Source: DASVLX01 sp035552275
Lineage (GTDB): Bacteria; Actinomycetota; Actinomycetes; Mycobacteriales; Pseudonocardiaceae
Direction: 5' to 3'
Length of the DNA stretch: 64,000 bases
Assembly: GCA_035552275.1 (NCBI GenBank)
Contig: DASZLR010000065.1
Location: 8,713 to 72,712, forward strand
The notes under the pieces were generated by a model. That model had not been told where the DNA came from. It did not search any database and saw only the letters and a program-made list of their open reading frames with translations. The translations under genes were made by a program, and so were the position numbers. How positions within the stretch are numbered: position 1 is the first letter of the stretch; every line of letters begins with the position of its first letter. Below are positions 8,497-17,460 of the stretch, piece by piece.

Positions 8497-9558
8497 GTGA
8501 TCTGCCTGGCTTTGTTCGACAACAAGTGCGGTGTCGGCAAGACCACGCTGACGTATCATCTTGCTCATATGTTCCAGCGTTTCGGCGCGCGAGTTCTCGC
8601 GGTTGATCTTGATCCGCAGTCGAATCTGACCGCCGCGTTCCTCAGTGAAGACGATCTGGCGATCATGTGGGACGAGGGTCCGTCGCCCGCCTGGAACGAG
8701 ACTTAGCCCAGCCTGGGGATCTGGTCGACCAAGACATCACCTGAAACTGGAACAGTGGCGAAGGCTGTTCAGCCGATCATGGACGGCACCGGTGATATTG
8801 AGTACTTTGACCCGGTCGAGATAATGGATCGGCTGTGGCTGGTGCCCGGCGATCTGGAACTCAGTGCTTTTGAAGACAAGCTGTCGGCAGCCTGGCCCAA
8901 CACCTTCCTGGGTAAGGATGGCGCGGCTGTCCGGACCACGACGGCGTTTCATCGGATTGTTCTCTCTGCCGCGACGAAAGTGGACGCCGATATTGTGCTG
9001 ATGGACGTCGGTCCTAATCTTGGCGCAATCAACCGGGCCGCCCTCCTGACGGCTGACAGTGTGCTCATGCCGCTCGCCGCGGATCTCTTCTCGCTGCGCG
9101 GTTTGCGCAACCTGGGCCCGACGTTGCGAGAATGGCGGTCGATGTGGCAGGGAACCGTCTTGCCGCGACTTCCCGCGAACACACCTGCTCCGGCCGGAGT
9201 GATGAGCCCATTGGGATACGTCATCATGCAACCTACGATGCGACTGGACCGGCCCGTGAAAGCATATCGTCGATGGCTGGAAAGAATTCCCAGTGTCTTT
9301 CAGACGTCGGTGCTTGGCAACGAAAACTCACGGACGGACTCTCGCGAATACGAGATCGCCACCCTGAAGAATTATCAGAGTCTCATGCCGCTGGCCCACA
9401 ACGCGCGTAAGCCGATGTTCGACCTCCGATCGGGTGACGGGGCCATCGGCAGCACCCAATCGTACGTCCAGCAATGCTATCTGGATTTTAAGAATCTGGC
9501 CACCGCCGTATCCGAACGGCTGGGCGGCATTGGCTCGCTCGCCGGCACCGTCGAGTGA
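8497..9558 (+). pseudogene. ParA-family ATPase split by an in-frame amber codon
   Basis: From the GTG at 8497 (GGGAGG just upstream) the frame encodes MICLALFDNKCGVGKTTL: a deviant Walker A (C-GVGKTT, signature lysine position occupied by K in NKC), then VLAVDLDPQSNLTAAF (Walker A'). A TAG at 8704-8706 stops it after 69 residues. The same frame reopens at once and from about 8749 continues TVAKAVQPIMDGTGDI, VDADIVLMDVGPNLGAINRAALL (Walker B region) and ends KPMFDLRSGDGAIGSTQSYV. Read through, the product is about 353 residues, the normal size for this actinomycete ParA subfamily. Relative to what I recall of relatives, about 20 extra residues surround the stop. It may be a true nonsense mutation, an insertion, or a sequencing error; a restart at GTG 8755 would lack the P-loop. 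Confidence 0.8.
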
Positions 9559-9601
9559 CGGCGGTGCCGGCAAACGAATCTCGTTGACGGTGGGCGGCGA
9601 G

Positions 9602-11724
9602 TTAACCGGGAAGTGGGTCGTAGCGGGCGAAGCGGCGGGCGAACCGGCCGGAGCCGGACGTCATCGAACGCAGGTCGATGGCATAGCGCAGCAGCTCGCT
9701 CGCCGGAACCTCGGCGCGCACTTCGGTGTGCCCGCTCTCGCCCGGTTCGGTGCCCAGCACCCGGCCACGCCGACCGGACAGGTCACCCAGGATCGTGCCC
9801 AGATGCTCGTCCGGCAGGGTGATCGTCACTTCGTCCAGCGGTTCCAGCATGGTCAGCCGGCCATTGGCAGCCGCGTCCTTCAGGGCCAGCGAGCCGGCGG
9901 TCTGGAACGCGGCGTCGGACGAGTCGACACTGTGTGCCTTGCCGTCCACCAGGGTCACCCGGATATCGACGACCGGGCAACCGCCCTGCAAACCCCCGAC
10001 CTGCAAACCCGCTGCAAGCTGGGCCCGAACGCCTTTCTCCACGCTGCTGATGAACTGGTGCGGGACCGCCCCGCCGACGGTCCGGTCCACGAACTCGAAC
10101 CCCGAGCCGCGTGGCAGCGGCTCGACCTCGATGTCGCACACCGCGTACTGCCCGTGCCCACCGGACTGTTTGACGTGCCGCCCGTGGCCCTTGGTCGCCC
10201 CGGCGAACGTCTCCCGCAGCGCCACCATCACCGGCTCGGTGTCCACCTCCGCGCCGCCGGCCTGCAACCGGGCCAGCACCACGTCCGCGTGCGCCTCGCC
10301 CATGCACCACAACACCAACTGGTGCGTCTCGGCGTTGCGGTCCATCCGCAGGGTCGGATCGCTGGCCACCAGCCGAGCCAGGTTGCGGGCGAGGCCGTCC
10401 TCGTCGCTGCGTTTGCGGGCGACCACGGCGACCGGCAACAGCGGCTCCGGCATGTCCCACGGTCGCATCAGCAACGGCTCGGCCGGATCGGACACCGTGT
10501 CGCCGGTCTCCGCCGAGCCGATCTTGGTCAACGCGCACAGATCGCCGGCCACGCAGTACGGCACCTCGCGCAGCGACGCGCCCAACGGCGAATAGATATG
10601 CGCCACCCGCTCATCGGCGTCGTGGTCCGCGTGGCCCCGGTCGGCCAACCCGTGCCCGGACACGTGCACCGAGTTCTCCGGTCGCAGCGTCCCGGAGAAC
10701 ACCCGGACCAGCGACACCCGGCCGACATACGAATCGACGGCGGTCCGGACCACCTCGGCGGCCAGCGGGCCGCGCGGGTTGGGCACCAGTGCGTCGTGCG
10801 GTTTCCCGGCCGGGTCGGTGACCAGCGGCAACGGATGTTCCAGCGGCGACGGGAACCCGCCGACCAACACCTCCAACAACTCGGCCAGCCCGACACCGGT
10901 GGTCGCGCACACCGGAATCACCGGATGGAACGTGCCCCGGGCGACCGCCTTCTCCAGATCGTTGATCAGCGTGGCCTGGTCGATCACCTCGCCGGCGAGG
11001 TAGCGGTCCATCAGGGACTCGTCCTCGCTTTCCCCGATCAGCGCCTCGATCAACTCGTTGCGCGCCTGCTCGACGCGGTCGGCCTCGGTCGGGTCCGGCT
11101 CGCCGACCTTCGGCGGGCAGCCCTCGGAGTAGTCGAAGTGCCGACCGGACAGCAGTCCGATCAGGCCGGTCGAACCCGCCGGCAGATACAGCGGCAGCAC
11201 GCCGGAGCCGAACGCGTCCCGGCAGGCGGCCATCTCGGCGTCCACATTGGCCCGGGGATGGTCGAGCCGGCCGACGACCACCGCCCGTGGCATGCCGACC
11301 GCGGCGCACTCCTGCCACAACGCGACGGTGGCCTGGTCGACGCCCTCGGCGGCGCACACCACGAACAGCGCGGCGTCGGCGGCCCGCAGCCCAGCCCGCA
11401 GTTCGCCCACGAAGTCGGCGTAGCCGGGCGTGTCGATCAGGTTGATCTTGACGTCGTTGTGCACGACCGGGGCGACCGCGAGGCCGACCGACCGCTGCTG
11501 GCGAATGGCGGCCGGGTCGTGGTCGCACACCGTGGTGCCGTCAGTAACCGTGCCGGCGCGGGGGAGACCCCGGTGGTCGCCAGCAGAGCTTCGGTCAGGG
11601 TTGTCTTGCCGGCGCCGGACGGCCCCACCAGTGCGACATTGCGCACCCTGGCCGGGTCGTCTACAGCGACCGCCGCTCCGTTCTGGGCAGTGGCCGGGCC
11701 ACTGTCCGCATGCTTGGTACTCAT
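9602..11724 (-). pseudogene. Elongation factor G-like GTPase (EF-G2), apparent frameshift near 11562
   Basis: The ATG at 11724 begins MSTKHADSGPATAQNG and reaches the P-loop LVGPSGAGKTTLTEALLA, then TTGVSPAPAR in one frame. Protein-like sequence resumes in another frame as RAGTVTDGTTVCDHDPAAI, INLIDTPGYADFVGELRAGL (G3) and onward through domains II-V to FARRFARYDPLPG. The switch falls in five G on the plus strand (11560-11564); a sixth would give a continuous protein of 707 residues, the expected size. EF-G2-type proteins resemble translation factor EF-G but belong to a separate actinobacterial group whose role in ribosome function is poorly defined. The G4 motif is atypical (VVVGRLDHPRAN rather than NKxD), as is usual in this group. 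A homopolymer error is the simplest explanation. Confidence 0.82.
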
Positions 11725-11959
11725 GACTTCCACCTCCCGCGGACCGCACTGTCCGTCGGTGTTGGCAATACTCGATGTGTTCGATCCCACACCTGTTGCC
11801 GGGCTGGGACAAGCCCAACCGCAAGTGGACTGGTGAGAACACGCGGAATTGGCCTGCCGAACCGGTCCACGTCGCCCGTACCATGGATAGTGACGCATCC
11901 TGAGGTGCGGTTTCCCGAAATCTCCGCAGCCAGCTTCACAGCACAGCGAAAGGCCGTCC

Positions 11960-12868
11960 GTGACTACCGTCGAGACCACTCCGAACCCGCAGACCGGCAC
12001 CGCGCGCGTGAAGCGCGGCATGGCGGAGATGCTGAAGGGTGGCGTGATCATGGACGTGGTCACGCCCGAGCAGGCGAAGATCGCCGAGGACGCGGGCGCG
12101 GTCGCGGTGATGGCGTTGGAGCGGGTGCCCGCCGACATCCGGGCCCAGGGCGGCGTGGCGCGGATGAGCGACCCGGACCTGATCGACGGCATCATCAACG
12201 CGGTGTCGATCCCGGTGATGGCCAAGGCGCGGATCGGGCATTTCGTGGAGGCACAGGTTCTGCAGGCGCTGGGCGTCGACTACATCGATGAGTCCGAGGT
12301 GCTGACCCCGGCCGACTACGCGCACCACATCGACAAGTGGCAGTTCACCGTGCCGTTCGTGTGCGGCGCCACCAATCTCGGCGAGGCGCTGCGCCGGCTC
12401 ACCGAGGGCGCGGCGATGATCCGCTCCAAGGGCGAGGCCGGCACCGGCGACGTGTCCAACGCGACCACCCACATGCGGGCGATCCGGGCGGAGATCCGCA
12501 AGCTCGGCGCGCTGTCCCCGGACGAGTTGTACGTCGCGGCCAAGGAGTTGCGGGCGCCCTACGAGTTGGTGCGCGAGGTCGCCGAAGCCGGCAGGCTGCC
12601 GGTCGTGCTGTTCACCGCGGGCGGCATCGCCACTCCGGCGGACGCGGCGATGATGATGCAACTGGGCGCTGAGGGCGTGTTCGTCGGCTCGGGCATCTTC
12701 AAGTCCGGCGACCCGGCGAAGCGGGCCGAAGCGATCGTCAAGGCGACCACGTTCTACGACGACCCGGCCATGCTGGCCAAGGTGTCGCGTGGGCTGGGCG
12801 AGGCCATGGTCGGCATCAACGTGGACGACATTCCCGAGCCGCACCGGCTCGCCGAACGCGGCTGGTGA
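11960..12868 (+). CDS. pdxS: Pyridoxal 5'-phosphate synthase lyase subunit PdxS
   Basis: PdxS (302 residues) condenses ribose 5-phosphate, glyceraldehyde 3-phosphate and ammonia from PdxT to make pyridoxal phosphate in a 12+12 complex. It is almost a textbook sequence: KRGMAEMLKGGVIMDVVT, the imine-forming VMAKARIGHFVEAQ lysine (about residue 89), IDESEVLTPAD, the second lysine segment around IRSKGEAGTGDVSNATTH, and the C-terminal PAKRAEAIVKATTFYDDP. The GTG at 11960 follows GAAAGG. Unusually, its partner pdxT lies 3.1 kb downstream. The 235 bases upstream form a divergent promoter region shared with the EF-G-like gene, with nothing else obvious in it. Confidence 0.98.
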   Translation: MTTVETTPNPQTGTARVKRGMAEMLKGGVIMDVVTPEQAKIAEDAGAVAVMALERVPADIRAQGGVARMSDPDLIDGIINAVSIPVMAKARIGHFVEAQVLQALGVDYIDESEVLTPADYAHHIDKWQFTVPFVCGATNLGEALRRLTEGAAMIRSKGEAGTGDVSNATTHMRAIRAEIRKLGALSPDELYVAAKELRAPYELVREVAEAGRLPVVLFTAGGIATPADAAMMMQLGAEGVFVGSGIFKSGDPAKRAEAIVKATTFYDDPAMLAKVSRGLGEAMVGINVDDIPEPHRLAERGW

Positions 12869-12960
12869 CCTTCAGGATCCAGGCTGACCTTCAGGACTGA
12901 GGCGAACCAACCGACGAAGCACGTCGACCGCTGCCGAGGTGAACTACGGCGTTCGGCACG

Positions 12961-13143
12961 TTATTCGTCATCTTCCTCACGAGCGGCGCGCACAGCGGCG
13001 AGAATATCCGCGCTGCGCACCCACACTCCCCGTTCCCTGAAGCGATCAGCCTCCTCCAGAAGCTCAGCCATGGTCGGCTTCCCAACCCGGCTCTCGGCCT
13101 GCCGGCGAAGAGCGGCGGACGGGGAGAGTTCTTCGGCAGCCAC
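12961..13143 (-). CDS. Truncated copy of the adjacent antitoxin
   Basis: A 60-residue reading frame starting with GTG at 13143, three bases after the stop of the larger antitoxin gene. Its second half, PTMAELLEEADRFRERG and ADILAAVRAAREE, is clearly homologous to the C-terminal half of the upstream gene (PTMAELLERADRRRAEG, DDILAAVRAAREE). The N-terminal ribbon-helix-helix DNA-binding part is absent and replaced by an unrelated AAEELSPSAALRRQAESR. It is best read as a partial tandem duplication that may still bind a toxin but not DNA. Whether it is expressed is not known. Confidence 0.6.
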   Translation of the reverse strand: MAAEELSPSAALRRQAESRVGKPTMAELLEEADRFRERGVWVRSADILAAVRAAREEDDE

Positions 13144-13146
13144 GGC

Positions 13147-13389
13147 TCAGTCGCCTTCCTCGCGGGCGGCGCGGACGGCGGCGAGGATGTCGTCGCGGTT
13201 GACGCTGATGCCCTCAGCGCGGCGGCGGTCCGCGCGCTCCAGCAGCTCGGCCATGGTCGGCCGGTTCGCCATCCGTTCCAACTCGCGGCGCAGATAGGCT
13301 GTCAGTGACAGGTTTTCCGCCTCGGCACGGGCGCGCAACACGGCGTGCGCCTGGTCATCGACCTCGCGGATCTGGATCGTCCTACCCAT
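13147..13389 (-). CDS. FitA/VapB-like ribbon-helix-helix antitoxin (orphan)
   Basis: An 80-residue protein starting MGRTIQIREVDDQAHAVLRARAEA, a typical ribbon-helix-helix opening: a short beta strand (TIQIREV) that inserts into the major groove, then two helices with SLTAYLRRELERMA. The C-terminal part (PTMAELLERADRRR, DDILAAVRAARE) would neutralise a PIN-domain toxin in VapBC/FitAB pairs. No PIN-domain gene follows; instead a truncated copy of this gene does. Either the toxin was lost or it is encoded elsewhere. The ATG lies at 13387-13389. Confidence 0.8.
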   Translation of the reverse strand: MGRTIQIREVDDQAHAVLRARAEAENLSLTAYLRRELERMANRPTMAELLERADRRRAEGISVNRDDILAAVRAAREEGD

Positions 13390-13438
13390 CGGCGCATCAT
13401 AGCCCGTCCGTCCACACAGGACTTCTTGCCTCGGTCCG

Positions 13439-13444
13439 TATGAT
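13439..13444 (+). promoter_or_regulatory. -10-like TATGAT ahead of the leader peptide
   Basis: TATGAT (13439-13444) matches the TATAAT consensus in five of six positions and lies seven bases before the ATG at 13452, the distance expected between a -10 element and a transcription start. No convincing -35 hexamer is present at normal spacing. If correct, the transcript starts at or next to the ATG and is leaderless. Confidence 0.45.
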
Positions 13445-13451
13445 GGCAGGC

Positions 13452-13493
13452 ATGCATCGGTGCTTTCCGATCACCCCGCCGCCGCGCTCCTGA
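13452..13493 (+). CDS. Putative 13-residue leaderless leader peptide
   Basis: ATG at 13452 to TGA at 13491 encodes MHRCFPITPPPRS. It lacks a ribosome binding site but begins about seven bases after a -10-like TATGAT, so it could be translated as a leaderless message, which is common in actinomycetes. The peptide contains a cysteine and three consecutive prolines, a feature that can slow ribosomes. It lies 105 bases upstream of the DMT transporter start, with an inverted repeat directly after its stop. A regulatory uORF is an inference. Confidence 0.4.
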   Translation: MHRCFPITPPPRS

Positions 13494-13554
13494 GCGGGGC
13501 GACCTTGGCGACGTTTTCTAGCGTTCTCTAGTTCCGGCGCGCACGCGCCCCGCT
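13493..13554 (+). promoter_or_regulatory. Inverted repeat between leader peptide and transporter gene
   Basis: AGCGGGGCG (13493-13501) and CGCCCCGCT (13546-13554) are perfect 9-base inverted arms separated by 44 bases. The first arm begins on the leader-peptide stop codon, so ribosome stalling there would block pairing. The 44-base interior also holds GCGCGCACGCG, which could pair alternatively. This arrangement is compatible with attenuation, but it has not been shown. Confidence 0.35.
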
Positions 13555-13597
13555 TCCGCGACCTCTCATTCCCTCTCGTCGCAGGAGCCGATCTACC

Positions 13598-14503
13598 ATG
13601 CGTGTTTCGCCTGCCCTTGTCTTTTCCGGTTTGCTCTGGGGCTCCGGCGGGCTGCTGGGCAGCCTGTTGGGCCGCACCGCCGGCCTGTCCCCGTTGGCCG
13701 TGGCCAGTTACCGACTCATCGTCGGCGGCGCACTGATCGTCGCCGTGCTTGTGCTGGCCCGCCGTCGGTTTCCGCGCGGCCGGGCGGCGTGGCGGCGCAT
13801 TCTCATAGTCGGCCTGTTGACCGCCAGCTATCAGGGTTGTTACTTCGCCGCCGTGTCGATGACCTCCGTCAGCCTGGCCACCTTGATCACCATCGGCGCC
13901 GCGCCGTTGCTGGTGCTGGCCGTGGAACGAGCCCGGTTCGACCGCCGGAAAGTCAGCACCGTGGTTCTTGGGCTGGCCGGGCTCGGCCTGCTGGTCGGTT
14001 CGCCCGCCGGCGGTGTCACCGTGGCGGGGGCCGGGCTGGCCCTGGTGTCCGCCGCCGGATTCGCCGCCTTGTCCCTGCTGGGCAGGCGACCCGTGCCCGG
14101 CCTGGACGACCTGACCATGACGGGACTCGGTTTCGCGATCGGCGGATCGCTGCTGGCCGCGCTTGCCGCGCCCGCCGTCGGCCTCGGCTTCGCGGTGCAC
14201 GCCAACACGATCGGCCTGCTGGTCGCGCTCGGCGCCGCGCCGACCGCGATCGCCTACGCGCTGTACTTCCGCGGCCTGCGCGTCTCGGCCGCCAGCACCG
14301 GTGCGCTGATGGCGTTGCTGGAACCGCTGACCGGCACGATTCTCGCCGTGCTGCTGCTCGGCGACCGGCTCAGCGTCGCCGGGATCGTCGGCGCGGTGCT
14401 GCTGTGCGGGGGAGTGGCGTTGGCCGCGACCACACCCAGGGTCAGCCCGAATGACTACAATACGCGGTCGGACGTGCACTCAAAGACACATGAGGGGGCC
14501 TGA
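13598..14503 (+). CDS. EamA/DMT-family transporter
   Basis: A 301-residue drug/metabolite transporter with ten predicted membrane helices arranged as two EamA repeats. Landmarks are the opening FSGLLWGSGGLLGSLLGR, helix-3 signature SPLAVASYRLIVGG, the end of the first repeat SVSLATLITIGAAPLLVLAVE, and in the second repeat STGALMALLEPLTGTILAVLLLGDRLS, the classical EamA motif. Members export metabolites such as amino acids; the substrate is unknown. The stop overlaps the amino acid permease start by one base (TGATG). A short leader peptide and inverted repeat precede it. Confidence 0.92.
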   Translation: MRVSPALVFSGLLWGSGGLLGSLLGRTAGLSPLAVASYRLIVGGALIVAVLVLARRRFPRGRAAWRRILIVGLLTASYQGCYFAAVSMTSVSLATLITIGAAPLLVLAVERARFDRRKVSTVVLGLAGLGLLVGSPAGGVTVAGAGLALVSAAGFAALSLLGRRPVPGLDDLTMTGLGFAIGGSLLAALAAPAVGLGFAVHANTIGLLVALGAAPTAIAYALYFRGLRVSAASTGALMALLEPLTGTILAVLLLGDRLSVAGIVGAVLLCGGVALAATTPRVSPNDYNTRSDVHSKTHEGA

Positions 14504-15969
14504 TGTCGCACACGCCTGAGCCGACGGTCGAAGTCGACCGAACAGTCGAACGCACCTCCGCCGGCCATGTCTCCCGGACCGATCTGGTCGCGGTGGAGGA
14601 CGCCGGCTACCACAAGTCTTTGCGTAACCGGCAGATCCAGATGATCGCCATGGGCGGCGCGATCGGGACCGGGCTGTTCCTCGGCGCCGGCTCGCGGCTG
14701 CACAGCGCCGGCCCGTCGCTGGCGATCGTCTACGCCGTCGCCGGCGGGTTCGCGTTCCTGGTGGTACGGGCGATGGGCGAGATGGCGATGCACCGGCCGA
14801 CCACCGGCTCGTTCGTCTCCTACTCGCGCGAGTTCATCGGCGAGCGGTCGGCGTTCGTGGCCGGCTGGATGCACTTCCTGAACTGGGCCACGGCCGGCGT
14901 CGCCGACATCACCGCGGCCGCGCTGTACGTGCGGTACTTCTTTCCCGCTGTGCCGCAATGGATTCCGGCGGCGGTGGCGCTGGCCGTGGTGGTGGCGATC
15001 AACCTGGTGTCGGTGAAGGTGTTCGGCGAGTTGGAGTTCTGGTTCGCCGCGATCAAGGTGGCCGCGATCCTGTTGTTCATGGTGATCGGCATCGTGGTGC
15101 TGGTCAGCCGGCACCAGATCGACGGCCACTCGACCGGCCCGCAGCTCATCGCTGACCACGGCGGGTTCTTCCCCGCCGGATTCCTGGCCGCCGTGATGAT
15201 CCTGCAGGGCGTGGTGTTCGCGTATGCCGGCGTGGAGATGGTCGGGGTCACCGCCGGCGAGGCGCAGGACGCCCGCAAGGTCATTCCCCAGGCGGTCAAC
15301 TCGATCGGCTGGCGGATCGCGATCTTCTACATCGGCTCGGTGCTGCTGCTGGTGATGTTGCTGCCGTGGTCGGACTACTCGGCGCAGCAGAGCCCGTTCG
15401 TCACGTTCCTGGACAAGCTCGGCGTGCCCGGCGCCGGCGGCGTGATGGATCTGGTGGTGCTGACGGCGGCGCTGTCCAGCATCAACTCCGGCCTCTACTC
15501 GACCGGCCGGATCCTGCGCTCGTTGTCGGTGAACGGCTCCGCGCCGCGGTTCGCCGGGGTGATCGGCCGCAATGGCGTCCCGTACGGCGGAGTGCTGCTG
15601 ACCGGCGCGGTGTACCTGGTTGGCTTGGTGCTCAACGTGTTCTTCGCCGGCCAGGCATTCGAGATCGGGCTGAACTTCGCCGCGCTTGGCATCATCGGCA
15701 TGTGGGTGATGATCATGCTCTCGCACGCGGCCATGCTGCGGAAGGCGAAACGCGGTCAACTCGTCCGGCCGGACTACCGGCTGCCCGGCGCGCCGTTCAC
15801 CAATTACCTGACCATCGCCTTCCTGGCGTTGGTGTTCGGGCTCAGTTGGTACGACGTGCCGTCCGGCCGGGTGCTGATCTACGCCACTCCGGCGATCGCG
15901 GTGCTGCTGGTGATCGGCTGGTTCGTGGTGCGCGGCCGGGTGCGCCGGCTCGCCTCGCCGCACCGGTAG
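14503..15969 (+). CDS. Amino acid permease (AnsP/CycA-like, APC family)
   Basis: A 488-residue APC-superfamily transporter with 12 predicted helices. The N-terminal YHKSLRNRQIQMIAMGGAIG, followed by GTGLFLGAGSRLHSAGP, is the substrate/Na-site helix-1 signature shared by AnsP, CycA, GabP and other proton-coupled amino acid importers. Further landmarks are VVRAMGEMAMHRPTTGSFVSY and FAYAGVEMVGVTAGEAQD, plus ALSSINSGLYSTGRIL. Closest overall is the asparagine permease (AnsP)/D-serine-alanine-glycine group, but substrate choice cannot be fixed from sequence. It is coupled to the DMT transporter by a TGATG overlap, giving an exporter-importer pair inserted between pdxS and pdxT. Confidence 0.93.
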   Translation: MSHTPEPTVEVDRTVERTSAGHVSRTDLVAVEDAGYHKSLRNRQIQMIAMGGAIGTGLFLGAGSRLHSAGPSLAIVYAVAGGFAFLVVRAMGEMAMHRPTTGSFVSYSREFIGERSAFVAGWMHFLNWATAGVADITAAALYVRYFFPAVPQWIPAAVALAVVVAINLVSVKVFGELEFWFAAIKVAAILLFMVIGIVVLVSRHQIDGHSTGPQLIADHGGFFPAGFLAAVMILQGVVFAYAGVEMVGVTAGEAQDARKVIPQAVNSIGWRIAIFYIGSVLLLVMLLPWSDYSAQQSPFVTFLDKLGVPGAGGVMDLVVLTAALSSINSGLYSTGRILRSLSVNGSAPRFAGVIGRNGVPYGGVLLTGAVYLVGLVLNVFFAGQAFEIGLNFAALGIIGMWVMIMLSHAAMLRKAKRGQLVRPDYRLPGAPFTNYLTIAFLALVFGLSWYDVPSGRVLIYATPAIAVLLVIGWFVVRGRVRRLASPHR

Positions 15970-16006
15970 GGTTTCCGCTGTTGGCAGGCTATGAGGGAGG
16001 GCGTCA

Positions 16007-16657
16007 GTGACCGGACCGGTCGTCGGCGTGCTCGCCCTGCAGGGCGACGTCCGCGAGCACCTGGCCGCGTTGGACGCGGCCGGCGCTCGCGCGCTGCTGG
16101 TGCGCCGCCCCGAGGAACTGGCCAGGGTCGATGGACTGGTGCTGCCCGGCGGGGAGTCCACCACGATGAGTCGGCTGCTGAACACCTTCGAGCTGTTGGA
16201 GCCGCTGCGGGCGCGGCTGGCCGAGGGGATGCCGGCGTACGGGTCGTGCGCCGGGATGATCCTTCTGGCCAAGGAGGTCATCGGCGGTCGCCCCGACCAG
16301 CACCAACTCGGCGCGCTGGACGTCGTCGTGCGGCGCAACGCGTTCGGACGCCAGGTCGACTCGTTCGAGGAGGACCTCGACTTCGTGGGCGTCGCCGGCG
16401 GCCCGGTGCACGCGGTGTTCATCCGCGCACCGTGGGCCGAGGCGGTGGCCGATCATGTGGAGGTGCTGGCCAGACTGTCGGATACGGTGCCGCACACGTC
16501 ATCGGTCGGCGCGGCTGCGGGTAAGGTCGTCGCCGTTCGCCAGGGGCGGGTGCTGGCCACCGCGTTCCATCCGGAACTGACCGGTGACGGCCGGGTGCAC
16601 GATTTGTTCGTGCGCATCATCCGCGGCAGTACTAGTAGCACCAGCACGGAGGAGTAG
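16007..16657 (+). CDS. pdxT: Pyridoxal 5'-phosphate synthase glutaminase subunit PdxT
   Basis: PdxT (216 residues) hydrolyses glutamine and channels ammonia to PdxS. Landmarks are VVGVLALQGDVREHL, the oxyanion PGGESTTMSRLL, the nucleophile in AYGSCAGMILLA (Cys about residue 83), FIRAPWAE, and the His-Glu pair in TAFHPELTGDGRVH near the C-terminus. A GTG start at 16007 follows GGGAGGG. The C-terminal tail RGSTSSTSTEE is a short low-complexity extension. The stop codon directly abuts the yebC ATG, so the two form an operon as in mycobacteria. Confidence 0.98.
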   Translation: MTGPVVGVLALQGDVREHLAALDAAGARALLVRRPEELARVDGLVLPGGESTTMSRLLNTFELLEPLRARLAEGMPAYGSCAGMILLAKEVIGGRPDQHQLGALDVVVRRNAFGRQVDSFEEDLDFVGVAGGPVHAVFIRAPWAEAVADHVEVLARLSDTVPHTSSVGAAAGKVVAVRQGRVLATAFHPELTGDGRVHDLFVRIIRGSTSSTSTEE

Positions 16658-17397
<740 letters not shown>

Positions 17398-17407
<10 letters not shown>

Positions 17408-17426
17408 GCCCTGCTGGACTGAGCCC
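17398..17426 (+). repeat. 15-base tandem repeat across the yebC stop
   Basis: GCTGGACTGAGCCC occurs at 17398-17411 and again at 17413-17426, separated by one base. The first copy contains the yebC stop codon TGA, so the repeat creates a second downstream TGA. It looks like a replication-slippage duplication; no function is implied. Confidence 0.8.
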
Positions 17427-17460
17427 AGAAACCGCCGGCACACCTGGACAACACGGGTTG

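Noticed and set aside
8482..8706. A frameshift in the ParA-like gene
   Set aside because: The two halves are in the same frame (273 bases between the start points), so the break is a nonsense codon, not a frameshift.
9434..11836. An 800-codon open frame on the plus strand opposite the EF-G-like gene
   Set aside because: It has biased, repetitive Arg/Gly/His composition and mirrors the third-position GC of the real gene on the other strand; it encodes no recognisable domain.
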